From assembly GCF_004345675.1 (NCBI RefSeq), contig NZ_SLWU01000012.1, positions 1 to 64,000 of the forward strand: a DNA stretch of 64,000 nt, read 5' to 3'. Shown piece after piece: positions 24,876-34,149 of the stretch. Both the position numbers and the translations under genes were made by a program. The notes under the pieces were generated by a model that was not told the origin of the DNA, ran no database searches, and saw only the letters and a program-made list of their open reading frames with translations. The number at the start of each line of letters is the position of its first letter. The first letter of the stretch is position 1. Origin of the DNA: Caldanaerobacter subterraneus (GTDB lineage Bacteria; Bacillota; Thermoanaerobacteria; Thermoanaerobacterales; Thermoanaerobacteraceae).

Positions 24876-25205
24876 ATGGCCACATATGAAGATTTTTTAA
24901 AACTTGACATACGCGTGGGAAGAATAATTGAAGTGGAAGATTTCCCAAAAGCTAAAAAACCAGCCTACAAGTTAAAAATAGACTTTGGAGAGCTGGGCGT
25001 AAAAACCTCCAGCGCTCAAATAACAAAGCTCTACAAAAAAGAAGACTTGTACAACCGCTTAGTAGTCTGTGTTGTCAATTTCCCTCCGAAAAAAATTGCA
25101 GACTTCGTTTCAGAAGTATTAGTTTTGGGCGTTGACGATAAAGAGGAAAACGTCGTTTTACTTCAGCCAGAAAGAGAAGTAAAAGTAGGAAATAAAGTTT
25201 ATTAA
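24876..25205 (+). CDS. tRNA-binding-domain protein, CsaA-like
   Basis: The 109-aa single-domain protein has an EMAPII/Trbp111-type OB fold (DFLKLDIRVGRIIEVEDFPKAKKPAYKL at the start, VNFPPKKIADFVSEVLVLG later). CsaA proteins are dimers with chaperone-like activity linked to protein export; relatives bind the outer corner of tRNA. The ATG at 24876 follows GAGGTG by 6 nt. It is followed 13 bp later by murT on the same strand. The group is head-on to replication and divergent from gyrB. Confidence 0.85.
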   Translation: MATYEDFLKLDIRVGRIIEVEDFPKAKKPAYKLKIDFGELGVKTSSAQITKLYKKEDLYNRLVVCVVNFPPKKIADFVSEVLVLGVDDKEENVVLLQPEREVKVGNKVY

Positions 25206-25218
25206 AGGTGGGGAAAAA

Positions 25219-26571
25219 GTGAAAGGGCTAGGGGTAGCAATAGGAAAATTAGTAAACATCTCCTGTAAAATTACAGGCAAAGGAGGAACTTCATTACCAG
25301 GTAAAATTGCCCTCATGGCAGATGACCACTTAATAAAAAAGCTGATAGAACCTTTAAAAGAAAACAAAGTAATAGTCACCGGAACTAATGGAAAAACTAC
25401 TACTTCAGGGCTTATAGCTCACCTTCTTTCCTATTCCGGAAGAAAGGTAGTTCACAACAGAGAAGGGGCAAATATGAGAACAGGAATAGCCACTTCTCTT
25501 ATAAAAAGCAGTAGTTTGACGGGCAATCTAGACAGAGACGCCGCAGTATTTGAAGTAGATGAGGCAAACTTGAGCTTTGTGGTAAATGAAATAAATCCAA
25601 ATGTGGTTGTAATCACAAACTTCTTTAGAGACCAGTTAGACAGATTTGGTGAATTAGACCTTATTGTAAATAAGGTAAAAAAGGCTCTTTCAGACCTTTC
25701 CAAAGATTCTTTTGTCCTTTTAAACGCAGATGACCCCTTTACTGCCTCTATAGGAGAGGACTTAGAGGCAAAAGTTCTATACTATGGAATTGAGGATGAT
25801 ATAAAAAGTCTCAAATCTTCTTCCTTTGAGCAAAAATTTTGCCCTGTATGTGGCACAAAATACGAATACAAAAAGATATATTACGGCCACCTGGGAAACT
25901 ACTACTGTCCAAACTGCGGTAAAAAGCGCCCTTCTCTTGATTTTAGAGCAAGTGATATATTTTTAAGCGAAGATGGAATAAAGTTTAAATTATCCTATAA
26001 AGATAAAATTTTTACAGTTAAAAGCAACTTGGTAGGTTTATACAATGTTTACAACATCCTTGCTTCCACATCTGCTGGAATGCTTCTTAATTTAGATGAT
26101 TCTACTATTTTAAAGGCAGTAGAAAATTACTGGCCTATAGAAGGACGACTACAAAAAATCCAAATAAGAGGAAAAAAAGCTATAATAAATCTCATAAAAA
26201 ACCCCGTAGGATTTGAAAGCACATTAAACATGCTCTCCCAATTTGACAAACCTCTAAACCTTCTTATCTTAATAAACGATAACTATGCGGATGGAAGAGA
26301 TGTATCTTGGCTATGGGATGTAAATTTAGAAGAATTCTTATCAAAAGCTAAAGTAAACCACATAATAACCTCAGGGCTAAGAGCAGAAGACATGGCTTTA
26401 AGAGTGAAATATGCTGGCTTTGACACTGAAAGAATAAAGATAATGCCACTTAATGAAGCTGTAAAAGAAATCTTGGATATAACAAAAGAAGAGCTTATTG
26501 CAATCCTCCCAAATTACACTGCTTTACAAGACCTTAATAAATATCTCAAATCTCAGGGGGCATTAAAATGA
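25219..26571 (+). CDS. murT: Lipid II isoglutaminyl synthase, Mur-ligase subunit
   Basis: Together with GatD, MurT amidates the alpha-carboxyl of D-Glu in lipid II to D-isoglutamine. The 450-aa protein has the Mur ligase ATP loop VTGTNGKTTTSG, the middle-domain motifs (AVFEVDEANL), an inserted four-cysteine zinc ribbon (CPVCGTKY and CPNCGKK, about residues 213-235) and the C-terminal DUF1727 domain (NYADGRDVSWLWDV). It starts with GTG 25219 after AAGGTGGGG. The next gene, gatD, overlaps by 4 bp. Confidence 0.93.
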   Translation: MKGLGVAIGKLVNISCKITGKGGTSLPGKIALMADDHLIKKLIEPLKENKVIVTGTNGKTTTSGLIAHLLSYSGRKVVHNREGANMRTGIATSLIKSSSLTGNLDRDAAVFEVDEANLSFVVNEINPNVVVITNFFRDQLDRFGELDLIVNKVKKALSDLSKDSFVLLNADDPFTASIGEDLEAKVLYYGIEDDIKSLKSSSFEQKFCPVCGTKYEYKKIYYGHLGNYYCPNCGKKRPSLDFRASDIFLSEDGIKFKLSYKDKIFTVKSNLVGLYNVYNILASTSAGMLLNLDDSTILKAVENYWPIEGRLQKIQIRGKKAIINLIKNPVGFESTLNMLSQFDKPLNLLILINDNYADGRDVSWLWDVNLEEFLSKAKVNHIITSGLRAEDMALRVKYAGFDTERIKIMPLNEAVKEILDITKEELIAILPNYTALQDLNKYLKSQGALK

Positions 26572-27296
26572 AGCTAACTATTGGTCACATGTATCCCGAC
26601 CTTTTAAACTTATACGGTGACAGAGGAAATATAATCGCTCTAAAAAAAAGATGTGAATGGAGAAAAATTGATGTAGAAATAAAGGAAATAAAGGCAGGAA
26701 TAAATGAAAACTTTGCAGACATAGACCTTTTATTTTTTGGTGGAGGATCAGACAGAGAACAAAAAATAGTAAGCGAAGATTTGAAAAGTAAAAAGAAAAA
26801 TTTAATAAAAGCAATAGAAGACGGCATGCCAGTTTTAGCAATATGCGGAGGGTACCAGCTTCTGGGAGAGTATTACAAGACTTTAGAAGGAAATAAAATA
26901 GAAGGGCTTGGAATTTTAGATGCTTACACTGTGGCAAGTAATAAAAGATTAATTGGAAATATTGTAGTGGAAGCCCATCTTTTTAATAAAGAATTTTACC
27001 TGGTAGGCTTTGAAAATCACTCAGGAAAGACTTTTTTAAGAAATTGTAGCCCTCTAGGCACAGTAATAATAGGATATGGAAACAATGGTGAAGATAAAAA
27101 AGAAGGCTGTGTATACAAAAATGTCTACGGCACATATTTGCACGGCCCACTTCTTCCCAAAAATCCGGAAATGGCTGACATATTGATTGAAACTGCTCTT
27201 TCTAGAAAATACGGGAAAATAAATTTTGAACCTCTGGAAGATTCCATTGAACAAAGAGCAAAAGAAGCTTTTATAAAAAGATTTATGAAAAAATAA
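26568..27296 (+). CDS. gatD: Lipid II isoglutaminyl synthase, glutaminase subunit
   Basis: Class I glutamine amidotransferase subunit feeding ammonia to MurT. The 242-aa protein has the nucleophile Cys93 in AICGGYQLLG and the catalytic His192 in GTYLHGPLL. The N-terminal segment (GHMYPDLLNLYGDRGNI) is typical of GatD/CobB-CobQ-like amidotransferases. It overlaps murT by 4 bp. A mobile repeat begins 20 bp after its stop, inside its terminator. Confidence 0.93.
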   Translation: MKLTIGHMYPDLLNLYGDRGNIIALKKRCEWRKIDVEIKEIKAGINENFADIDLLFFGGGSDREQKIVSEDLKSKKKNLIKAIEDGMPVLAICGGYQLLGEYYKTLEGNKIEGLGILDAYTVASNKRLIGNIVVEAHLFNKEFYLVGFENHSGKTFLRNCSPLGTVIIGYGNNGEDKKEGCVYKNVYGTYLHGPLLPKNPEMADILIETALSRKYGKINFEPLEDSIEQRAKEAFIKRFMKK

Positions 27297-27297
27297 A

Positions 27298-27590
27298 CTG
27301 CCTCTATGCAGCCTATCAGACTGTTGACAAAATAAAAAAGTGGCATTTTGTGTGTAAATGCGACTTGTTGCCAAAGCGGTAACTAAACTTAGCGAGCTTA
27401 AGGAGCGAAGGCGGGGCGAGCAAAGCGAGCGGCCATCTGAGCCTGAAAGGCGAATTGGCCGGGACACCGCCTGAGCCCTTAAGCGAGCTTTAGTTTAGTC
27501 GCTTTGCAACTCTGGAGCATTAACACAAAATGCCACTTAAATAAGGGGAACTTTGTCAACAAGCCAATAAGCTGCCTTTATGCAGCCTAT
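27298..27590 (-). mobile_element. Terminator-targeting palindromic element, copy 1
   Basis: The element body is about 27317-27567. It is the reverse orientation of the copies at 40.7 and 61.0 kb and about 85-90% alike by eye. Ends are CAGACTGTTGACAAAA on the left and CTTTGTCAACAA on the right. It is flanked by two copies of a terminator hairpin, CTGCCTYTATGCAGCCTAT (27298-27316 and 27572-27590, one mismatch). Its GC-rich centre and long self-complementary arms contrast with the AT-rich surroundings. It contains no credible gene. Confidence 0.85.
27572..27590 (-). terminator. Terminator hairpin at the end of the GH31 gene (repeat-side copy)
   Basis: GCTGC and GCAGC pair around CTTTAT, directly after and overlapping the GH31 stop codon. 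It is the right-hand copy of the hairpin duplicated by the element. The original terminator probably served both gatD and the GH31 gene. Confidence 0.6.
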
Positions 27591-29842
27591 TTCACTACAA
27601 TCTCATACTCTTCTACTTCTTCTCCATTTATTTTGACTTTTTTTACCTCATCAAAATTCTTTAGTACAAATCTATACTTTTTTGCTCCATCCTCATATCC
27701 AAAGTGCACTTTATCGAATTTTATATCAATTTCTCCATCGAAGTATTCAAACTCTATCTCAAAGAGGTTATACACTCCTTTCTTGTAATCAAGGGTTTTT
27801 CCATCATCCTCGTAGTGAACATATTTTCCTCTATTTCCCCTATATATCTCAACCACCTTCTCCTCTATTCTATCTTCTTCCACATATGAAAGGGGCTTTT
27901 GTTTTACAATTATAGCTCCTTCTTTTACAAAAACAGGAATTGTATCGATGGGAGCTTCTACTAAATAATAATTTCCCCCTTCGTACCTCTCTCCCATAAA
28001 ATAGTCATACCAAATACCTGAAGGCAAGTACACTTCCCTTCTATCTTTGGAGGGGAGATATACTGGAGCTATGAGTAAATTTTGCCCAAGCATAAATTCG
28101 TCATAAATTTTGTGAGTATTCTCATCCTCCTGATACTCAAAAACTAGAGGTCTCATTACAGGATAGCCCTTCTTCGAGGCTTCATAAAACAAATCATAAA
28201 TGTAGGGCAAAAGCTCATACCTTATTTTTATAAATTTTCTAGCAATATCCTCTGCCTTTTTTCCAAAAGACCACGGCTCTTGGTCTTTCGTCCCTATAGC
28301 AGAGTGAACTCTTAAAAAAGGAGTAAAAACAGCAGCTTCTATCCACCTTATGAAAAGCTCTTCACTGCAATCTCCCTCAAACCCTCCTACGTCAGCTCCC
28401 GCAAACGGTTGTCCAGACAGACCTACGTTCATAAGCATAGGCATCATCATGAGGAGGTGCTCATAAAGGCTTCTATTATCTCCTGTCCACATGGCAGCAT
28501 ATCTCTGTATTCCAGCAAATGCTGCTCTTGTGAGGATAAAGGGCCTTTCATTAGTTCTTTCCTTTAAAAGGCCTTCTTTAGTCGCAAGAGCCATGTAGTT
28601 AGCATATACATTGTGAGCTTCTCTGTGGCTTATTTTCTCCCCATCTAGAATATGGATATTATCTTCCGGCATAGTTTTTGTAGGAGTTTCAAAAACAGCT
28701 GGTTCGTTCATGTCATTCCATATCCCATCGATTCCATCTCTTACAAAATTAGCAATCTTTTCTCCCCACCATTTCCTCACCTTATCCTGCAGGAAATCTG
28801 GGAAGCAAGCCTCTCCAGGCCACACTTTTCCTACATATGTAATGCCATACTTATCCTTGACAAAATAATCATTTTCAATCCCTTCTCTATAAACAAAATA
28901 CTCATAATCTCTTTTAACTCCCGGGTCAACAATTGTAACTACTTTAAATCCCATGCTCTTTAGATTTTTCAGCATTTCCTTATAATTTTTAAAAGTATCC
29001 TTGTTCCAGGTAAAAACCCTATACCCTTCCATATAGTCTATGTCTAAATAGATCACATCACAAGGTATGTCTTTTTCTCTGAAAGTCTTAGCTACTTCAA
29101 GCACTTTCTCCTGAGGAGTATAGCTGTATCTGCTCTGCTGGTTTCCTAAAGCCCACAAAGGAGGAAGTTCAATCCTTCCAGTCAAATATGTATAATTTTC
29201 TACTACCTCTTTTATGTCATTTCCGTAAATGAAGTAATAATTCATCTGCCCTCCATATGCCCCAAAATAATAGTACTCTTCGCTTTCTTCTCCCATGTTA
29301 AAAAAGCTTCTGAAGCTGTTGTCTAAAAAAATTCCATACGTATGCTTTTTATTCATTCCTATAAAAAAGGGATATGACTCATACAAAAGCTTGGTAGTTT
29401 GATTGTGAGTCATAAATTCGTCAGTATTCCACATTTCAAACTTTTCACCTTTTTTATCAAGATAACCAGCTTTTTCGCCAAAGCCGTAAAAATGGTCTTC
29501 TCTAAGCTTCTTATAACACCTAACCTTTGAGTCGCCTAACTTTACACCTTCCCCGTAATCTTCATTAATCACATCGCCATCTTTATCTTTAAAGGTGATA
29601 AAAAATGTTTTTTTATCTATTTCTACTTTGAGGTCTTTTGTAAGTACAAGCACCTTGTCTTTGCTTTCCTCTACATTGAAATCAGGAATGTCATATTTTT
29701 TCTTTTCTATGGCAATTGTATCTCTTCTCTTTTCTTCCTTGTCAGTGACAAAAATGTTGACTATCTTGTCTGTTATCACTCTCAACTCTAATTTTTTGCC
29801 TTCGGATCTAACTACAATTCCCTCAACAGTTCTTTGAAGCAT
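27587..29842 (-). CDS. Glycoside hydrolase family 31 alpha-glucosidase
   Basis: Retaining alpha-glycosidase, probably cytoplasmic because no signal peptide is seen. The 751-aa product has the N-terminal beta-sandwich, then the catalytic barrel. The GH31 nucleophile signature GIWNDMNEP is about residues 373-381 (Asp377), the acid/base Asp455 is in WTGDN, and the PFAGADVGGF block follows. GH31 also includes alpha-xylosidases; the motifs here fit alpha-glucosidase best, but the substrate is not proven. The start at ATG 29842 (MLQRTVEG) has GAGGAGG 6 nt upstream. It lies between remB and the gyrase genes, where many Firmicutes have nothing, and is probably a lineage-specific insertion into the cluster. 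Confidence 0.92.
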   Translation of the reverse strand: MLQRTVEGIVVRSEGKKLELRVITDKIVNIFVTDKEEKRRDTIAIEKKKYDIPDFNVEESKDKVLVLTKDLKVEIDKKTFFITFKDKDGDVINEDYGEGVKLGDSKVRCYKKLREDHFYGFGEKAGYLDKKGEKFEMWNTDEFMTHNQTTKLLYESYPFFIGMNKKHTYGIFLDNSFRSFFNMGEESEEYYYFGAYGGQMNYYFIYGNDIKEVVENYTYLTGRIELPPLWALGNQQSRYSYTPQEKVLEVAKTFREKDIPCDVIYLDIDYMEGYRVFTWNKDTFKNYKEMLKNLKSMGFKVVTIVDPGVKRDYEYFVYREGIENDYFVKDKYGITYVGKVWPGEACFPDFLQDKVRKWWGEKIANFVRDGIDGIWNDMNEPAVFETPTKTMPEDNIHILDGEKISHREAHNVYANYMALATKEGLLKERTNERPFILTRAAFAGIQRYAAMWTGDNRSLYEHLLMMMPMLMNVGLSGQPFAGADVGGFEGDCSEELFIRWIEAAVFTPFLRVHSAIGTKDQEPWSFGKKAEDIARKFIKIRYELLPYIYDLFYEASKKGYPVMRPLVFEYQEDENTHKIYDEFMLGQNLLIAPVYLPSKDRREVYLPSGIWYDYFMGERYEGGNYYLVEAPIDTIPVFVKEGAIIVKQKPLSYVEEDRIEEKVVEIYRGNRGKYVHYEDDGKTLDYKKGVYNLFEIEFEYFDGEIDIKFDKVHFGYEDGAKKYRFVLKNFDEVKKVKINGEEVEEYEIVVK

Positions 29843-29853
29843 CTTAAGCCTCC

Positions 29854-30111
29854 TCATTCGAATATTTTGTGAGCTCTTTTTATCAGCGTTACAGCTGAGA
29901 TAGGAGATAGATAAATGATACTTTTTTTATCCCTTTCAGTCAATATGAAAGATTTTGGTTTTTCTTTCGAAATATTTACAACAAATCCCTCTTCTTCAGC
30001 AATCTTTAAAAATTGAAGGGTTATGGAGGAAGTAGAGACAATATTCATGTCAAAAATTCCGATGATTTCTTTGTCCGGTACTACTACGTCTCCACCTAAA
30101 TGAATGTACAT
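29854..30111 (-). CDS. remB: DUF370 extracellular matrix regulator RemB-like
   Basis: This 85-aa DUF370 protein corresponds to Bacillus YaaB/RemB, which sits between recF and gyrB; the related RemA is a DNA-binding activator of biofilm matrix genes. The N-terminus MYIHLGGDVVVPDKEIIGIFD is characteristic. It starts with ATG behind an AGGGGG site. Placement right after recF and before gyrB (with the GH31 gene in between) supports the assignment. Its own role is poorly defined in any organism. Confidence 0.88.
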   Translation of the reverse strand: MYIHLGGDVVVPDKEIIGIFDMNIVSTSSITLQFLKIAEEEGFVVNISKEKPKSFILTERDKKSIIYLSPISAVTLIKRAHKIFE

Positions 30112-30123
30112 TTAAAAAACCCC

Positions 30124-31218
30124 CTATTCTCTCATGACAATTCCATCATAAATTTTAAAACAACAGTCTCCCTCTACATCTGACTTTGAAGTGTGGGTGA
30201 TAAAAGACTGAAAGCCTTCAAGCTTTTTTAAAATGTATTTCTTTCTGTTATCGTCCAACTCCGACATCACGTCATCCAAAAGCAAAACAGGCTTTTCTCC
30301 AGTCTCTTCTTCTAAAATCTCTAGTTCTGAAAGCTTGAGGCACAGGGCAGCTGTCCTTTTCTGCCCTTGTGACGAATACACCCTAGAATCATATCCATTT
30401 ATCAATATCTTAAAATCTTCCCTATGAGGACCCACTTGTGTAGACAGATATTTTAAATCTAGGGTCAAACTTTTAGTCAGCCTATTTTTTAACTTTTCTC
30501 TTATGAGATTTTCTTCGTGCACTTCCTTTACTCCTGCGCTGTTTAAATATATGATTTCCAACTTTTCATTAGAAATTTCCATTAAAAATTTTGACATGCT
30601 ATTTTTTAATTTCTCAAGGTAATTATTTCTCACCTTTATTATTCTAGCTCCATACTCTGCCAGCTTTTCATCAAATATTTCCAATAAATCTTCTCCTTTT
30701 CCTTCTTCTTTTATCTTTTTAAGCAAGCTATTCCTGTTAGATAGGGTTTTATTGTACTGAAGAAGGTCAAAAAAATAATTTTTGTCAATGACGGAAATGC
30801 AAGCATCTAAATATTTTCTTCTGCGGGAAGGCCCTTCTTTTATTATCTCTATGTCCTCAGGGGAAAATATAACTGTCAAAAAGTGCCCCAAAATCTCTCC
30901 TGTGCTCTTTAACTTATTGCCATTTACTTTAATAACCTTGTTTCCATTTACCTTATACCCAAATTCTATTTTCTTTTCATAAAAATCCGCACTTCTGACT
31001 AGACCTCTCACGTAAAAATACTCTTCATCAAATTTCACAAGCTCAGACATTTTACTTCCTCTGAAGGACCTTCCCATGCTGAGAAGCCTTATTGCCTCTA
31101 AAAGATTGCTCTTCCCTTGTGCATTTAGCCCATATATCAAATTGACTCCTTCACAGAATTCTAATTTTTGCTTTTTTAAATTTCTAAAATTGTCTACAAA
31201 AATTTCCTTTAAGTACAA
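30124..31218 (-). CDS. recF: DNA replication/repair protein RecF
   Basis: SMC-like ATPase that helps load RecA at gaps with RecO and RecR. The 364-aa product has Walker A (YGLNAQGKSNLLEAI), the ABC signature (SSQGQKRTAALCLKLSE) and Walker B (KPVLLLDDVMSELD). It starts at TTG 31218 behind GAGGAGT, 10 bp after yaaA, in the conserved dnaA-dnaN-yaaA-recF order. Confidence 0.96.
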   Translation of the reverse strand: MYLKEIFVDNFRNLKKQKLEFCEGVNLIYGLNAQGKSNLLEAIRLLSMGRSFRGSKMSELVKFDEEYFYVRGLVRSADFYEKKIEFGYKVNGNKVIKVNGNKLKSTGEILGHFLTVIFSPEDIEIIKEGPSRRRKYLDACISVIDKNYFFDLLQYNKTLSNRNSLLKKIKEEGKGEDLLEIFDEKLAEYGARIIKVRNNYLEKLKNSMSKFLMEISNEKLEIIYLNSAGVKEVHEENLIREKLKNRLTKSLTLDLKYLSTQVGPHREDFKILINGYDSRVYSSQGQKRTAALCLKLSELEILEEETGEKPVLLLDDVMSELDDNRKKYILKKLEGFQSFITHTSKSDVEGDCCFKIYDGIVMRE

Positions 31219-31228
31219 GATGGACTCC

Positions 31229-31435
31229 TCACTTTATCACAAAAGTCTTTCCTTCCACTTCAATTATATCATTTTTATAAAGTTTCCTTCCTCTTTTAAG
31301 CTCTATAACTCCGTTTACCTTTACTTTTCCTTCTTGGATAAATCTCTTTGCTTGTCCACCTGTATCGCACACCTTTGCATACTTCAAAAACTGTCCCAAA
31401 GTTATATACTCTGTTTTGATGGGAATCTCTATCAT
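31229..31435 (-). CDS. yaaA: S4-domain RNA-binding protein YaaA
   Basis: The 68-aa single S4 domain protein (TLGQFLKYAKVCDTGGQAKR, then EGKVKVNGVIELKRGRKLY) is encoded between dnaN and recF as in most Firmicutes. It presumably binds structured RNA and has been linked to ribosome assembly. ATG 31435 and the adjacent TTG 31438 are both possible starts after AGAGGTG. Confidence 0.93.
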   Translation of the reverse strand: MIEIPIKTEYITLGQFLKYAKVCDTGGQAKRFIQEGKVKVNGVIELKRGRKLYKNDIIEVEGKTFVIK

Positions 31436-31448
31436 CAAATAACACCTC

Positions 31449-32561
31449 TTAGTTAAGCTTCACCGGCAGTATCATGTAGAGGTATTCCTTTTCCCCCACT
31501 GGTTTTATTATTAGCGGATTTATGCTGTTTATGAAGTAAAGATTTACTTCTTCTTCATTAATTGCCTTGAGCGCATCAAGTAAATATCTAGAGTTAAAAG
31601 CAATCTCTAGAAGCATTCCTTTAACTTCCACTTCCAACTTTTCTGACATACTTCCTTTTTCCGAACTTGAAGAAATCACAATAAAGCTATCTCCTATTTC
31701 AAATTTTACTAAATTGTTCTTGCTCTCAGCAATTAGAGATGCCCTTTCAAGGCTTTCCATAAACACATCTTTATTTATAGTGATCTCTGTCTTAAAATCT
31801 TTAGGGAGCACAGCGTTGTAGTTTATAAAACTCCCTTCAAGAAGCCTTGAGATGACTTTAGTGTTATCAATCTGGAAAAGCACCTGGTTGGAAGTGTGGT
31901 ATATTATTACCTCTGTCTCTTCATCTTCCAATATCCTTGAAATTTCATCGAGGGTATCTCCCGGAATGACAAGAGAGTACTTCTCCGCTTCTTCGTCAAA
32001 AAAGGACTTTTCCGACTTATAAGAGTATATGGCCATTCTAAATCCGTCCAATGCCACTGCTTTAAGCTCATTTGGAAATACTTCAAAAAGTACCCCTGTT
32101 AGAATTGGCCTAGTCTGCTCTTCTGAGACGCAAAAAACTGTCTTTTTTATCAAGTCTTTGAGGATTGATTGGGGAAGTTTAAATGACTTTTCTCTTGATA
32201 CTTCAGGTATTTCAGGAAATTCTTCTGGATTGCTTCCTGCAATTGAGAAGTTTATGTCTCCTGAAACCACATTTACAGTATTCTGTGAATCGCTTTTTAC
32301 TTCCACTTCTCCTTCAGGCAATTTTTTTACGAGGTCACTAAAAATCCTTGCTGGAACAACTGTCTCCCCCTCTTCTTCAATAACTGCGGGTATTTGACAC
32401 TCTATCCCTATCTCGAGGTCAGTACCTGAAAGCTTTATGACATTGCCTCTTGCTGTTATTTTTATTCCTTGCAATATGGGAAGGGTGGTACGGGAGGATA
32501 CCCCCCTTATGGCTATATTGACGCCTTCCAACAATGAATTTTTATCACACACAAATTTCAT
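31449..32561 (-). CDS. dnaN: DNA polymerase III beta sliding clamp
   Basis: Ring-shaped processivity clamp of the replisome. The 370-aa product has three repeated clamp domains and the C-terminal motif YMILPVKLN. The start MKFVCDKNSLLEG at 32561 has AGGAGTG 6 nt upstream; the longer frame to 32606 runs into the unwinding region of the origin and lacks a ribosome site. Confidence 0.97.
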   Translation of the reverse strand: MKFVCDKNSLLEGVNIAIRGVSSRTTLPILQGIKITARGNVIKLSGTDLEIGIECQIPAVIEEEGETVVPARIFSDLVKKLPEGEVEVKSDSQNTVNVVSGDINFSIAGSNPEEFPEIPEVSREKSFKLPQSILKDLIKKTVFCVSEEQTRPILTGVLFEVFPNELKAVALDGFRMAIYSYKSEKSFFDEEAEKYSLVIPGDTLDEISRILEDEETEVIIYHTSNQVLFQIDNTKVISRLLEGSFINYNAVLPKDFKTEITINKDVFMESLERASLIAESKNNLVKFEIGDSFIVISSSSEKGSMSEKLEVEVKGMLLEIAFNSRYLLDALKAINEEEVNLYFINSINPLIIKPVGEKEYLYMILPVKLN

Positions 32562-32579
32562 ATTTTTCACTCCTGTTTT

Positions 32580-32760
32580 TGAGAATATTTTTTGAAGGCC
32601 TAGCATATAATATTTTTGTACAACAAAATCTAGTAGTAGTAAGAGTAGAGATTGTGAATTTGTTAGTATAAGATTTATAGGTTGTGATGTGTGGTTTTAA
32701 TAATGTGGATAAAATGAGGACAAACTTTAAAAATTATCGACATTATTCACAGAAGGCGAA
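32580..32760. other. oriC right lobe: DnaA-trio and probable unwinding element (dnaA-dnaN gap)
   Basis: TAGTAGTAGTAAGAGTAG (32631-32648) is a run of six trinucleotides that, read 3' to 5', matches the DnaA-trio consensus (G/A)AT with one exception. The AT-rich tract at 32601-32630 adjoins it on the dnaN side. DnaA boxes in this gap are TGTGGATAA (32704-32712), TTATCGACA (32734-32742) and TTATTCACA (32743-32751). The order box, trio, AT-rich agrees with the B. subtilis origin. Confidence 0.75.
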
Positions 32761-32798
32761 TTTTAAAACATATAAACAAGGTTATCCCTGTTTATATG

Positions 32799-34130
32799 TT
32801 AATAACCTTTTATCCTTTTTTTAAGTTCTTCAATCTGCCTTGCAAGGGATTCATCCTGCTTTATTTCATTTGAAATTTTTTCATAGGCGTGTATGACCGT
32901 GGTGTGGTCTTTTCCAAATTCTTCTCCTATTTTTGGAAGAGAGAGGTCTGTGAGTTCTCTTGCCAGGTACATAGCTATTTGCCTAGGATATGCGATATTT
33001 TTTGTCCTCTTTCTTGACCTAAAATCTTCTAACTTTATGTTGTAATATTTGCACACTTCTTCTTGAATGAGCTTTACTGTTATTTCTCTTGTTTTGTTAG
33101 ACACAATGTCTTTTAACGCATGCTTGGTGAGCTCTAGGTCTATGTTTGACTTTGTAAGAGTTGCAAAGGCAACTATCCTTATTAAAGCTCCTTCCAATTC
33201 TCTTATGTTTGACTGTATTTTTTCTGCAACATAAGCTAGCACTTCATCCGGGATATTGAGGTTTTCTGATTGAGCTTTTTTCTTAAGTATTGCCACTCTA
33301 GTTTCATAATCTGGTGGCTGAATGTCAGCTATAAGGCCCCATTCAAACCTCGACCTTAACCTTTCTTCTAAAGTCGGAATCTCTTTTGGGGGTCTATCGC
33401 TTGATATAACTATCTGCTTATTTGCTTCGTACAGGGTATTAAATGTATGGAAAAATTCCTCTTGAGTTCGTTCTTTATTTGCTATGAATTGAATATCATC
33501 TATTAGTAGGACATCAATATTTCTATACTTATTGCGGAATTCTTCGTTTTTATCGTCCTTGATGGAGTTCACCAGCTCATTTGTAAACGTTTCGGACGTT
33601 ACGTACATTATTTTGTAACCTGCGTGGTTCTTGTTGATGAAGTGTCCTATAGCGTGCATTAAGTGAGTTTTTCCAAGTCCAACTCCTCCATAAATGAAAA
33701 GAGGGTTGTACGCTTTTGCTGGAGATTGAGCTACTGCAAGGCATGCGGCATGGGCTAGTTTATTGCTATTTCCTACGACAAATGTGTCGAAGGTGTACTT
33801 TGGATTTAGAGTAGACAAAAGAGTTGATTCGGACGAATTTTCTCTTTCAATTGACTCTTTTATCTCTCTGTATTCTTCTTCGTCTTCTGAAAGTATCTTT
33901 ATTTCTATAAACCTATTTGTGACTTTGGAAGCTGCATCGTAAATTATATTAATATATCTTCCATTTATTATATTTTTTGTAAATGTGTTAGGAGTGCTCA
34001 AAAACAAGGTGTCTTCTGCAAAGGCTAAAGGCTTTATGTGAACAAGCCAAGTATTGTAGCTGGTGGGGGTTAGCTCACTTTTTATAACTTCTACTATCCT
34101 CTCCCAAATTTGACGGTAATCACCATACAT
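32799..34130 (-). CDS. dnaA: Chromosomal replication initiator DnaA
   Basis: AAA+ initiator that binds DnaA boxes and melts oriC. The 443-aa product has domain I (about 1-85), the AAA+ domain with Walker [16 protein letters not shown] and Walker [11 protein letters not shown], and the C-terminal helix-turn-helix with [18 protein letters not shown]. The start [10 protein letters not shown] at 34130 has AGGAGG 7-8 nt upstream; the 19 extra codons to 34187 cover a DnaA box and have no ribosome site. DnaA boxes on both sides suggest autoregulation. Confidence 0.97.
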   Translation of the reverse strand: MYGDYRQIWERIVEVIKSELTPTSYNTWLVHIKPLAFAEDTLFLSTPNTFTKNIINGRYINIIYDAASKVTNRFIEIKILSEDEEEYREIKESIERENSSESTLLSTLNPKYTFDTFVVGNSNKLAHAACLAVAQSPAKAYNPLFIYGGVGLGKTHLMHAIGHFINKNHAGYKIMYVTSETFTNELVNSIKDDKNEEFRNKYRNIDVLLIDDIQFIANKERTQEEFFHTFNTLYEANKQIVISSDRPPKEIPTLEERLRSRFEWGLIADIQPPDYETRVAILKKKAQSENLNIPDEVLAYVAEKIQSNIRELEGALIRIVAFATLTKSNIDLELTKHALKDIVSNKTREITVKLIQEEVCKYYNIKLEDFRSRKRTKNIAYPRQIAMYLARELTDLSLPKIGEEFGKDHTTVIHAYEKISNEIKQDESLARQIEELKKRIKGY

Positions 34131-34149
34131 TGTATGACCTCCTAGGCTA

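Noticed and set aside
27054-27467. Open frames of 80-140 codons across the three palindromic elements with a common translated stretch (RPIRLSGSGGRS).
   Set aside because: They appear only because the DNA element is repeated. They have no ribosome site, extend into flanking unrelated sequence, and both strands give similar open frames because of GC richness.
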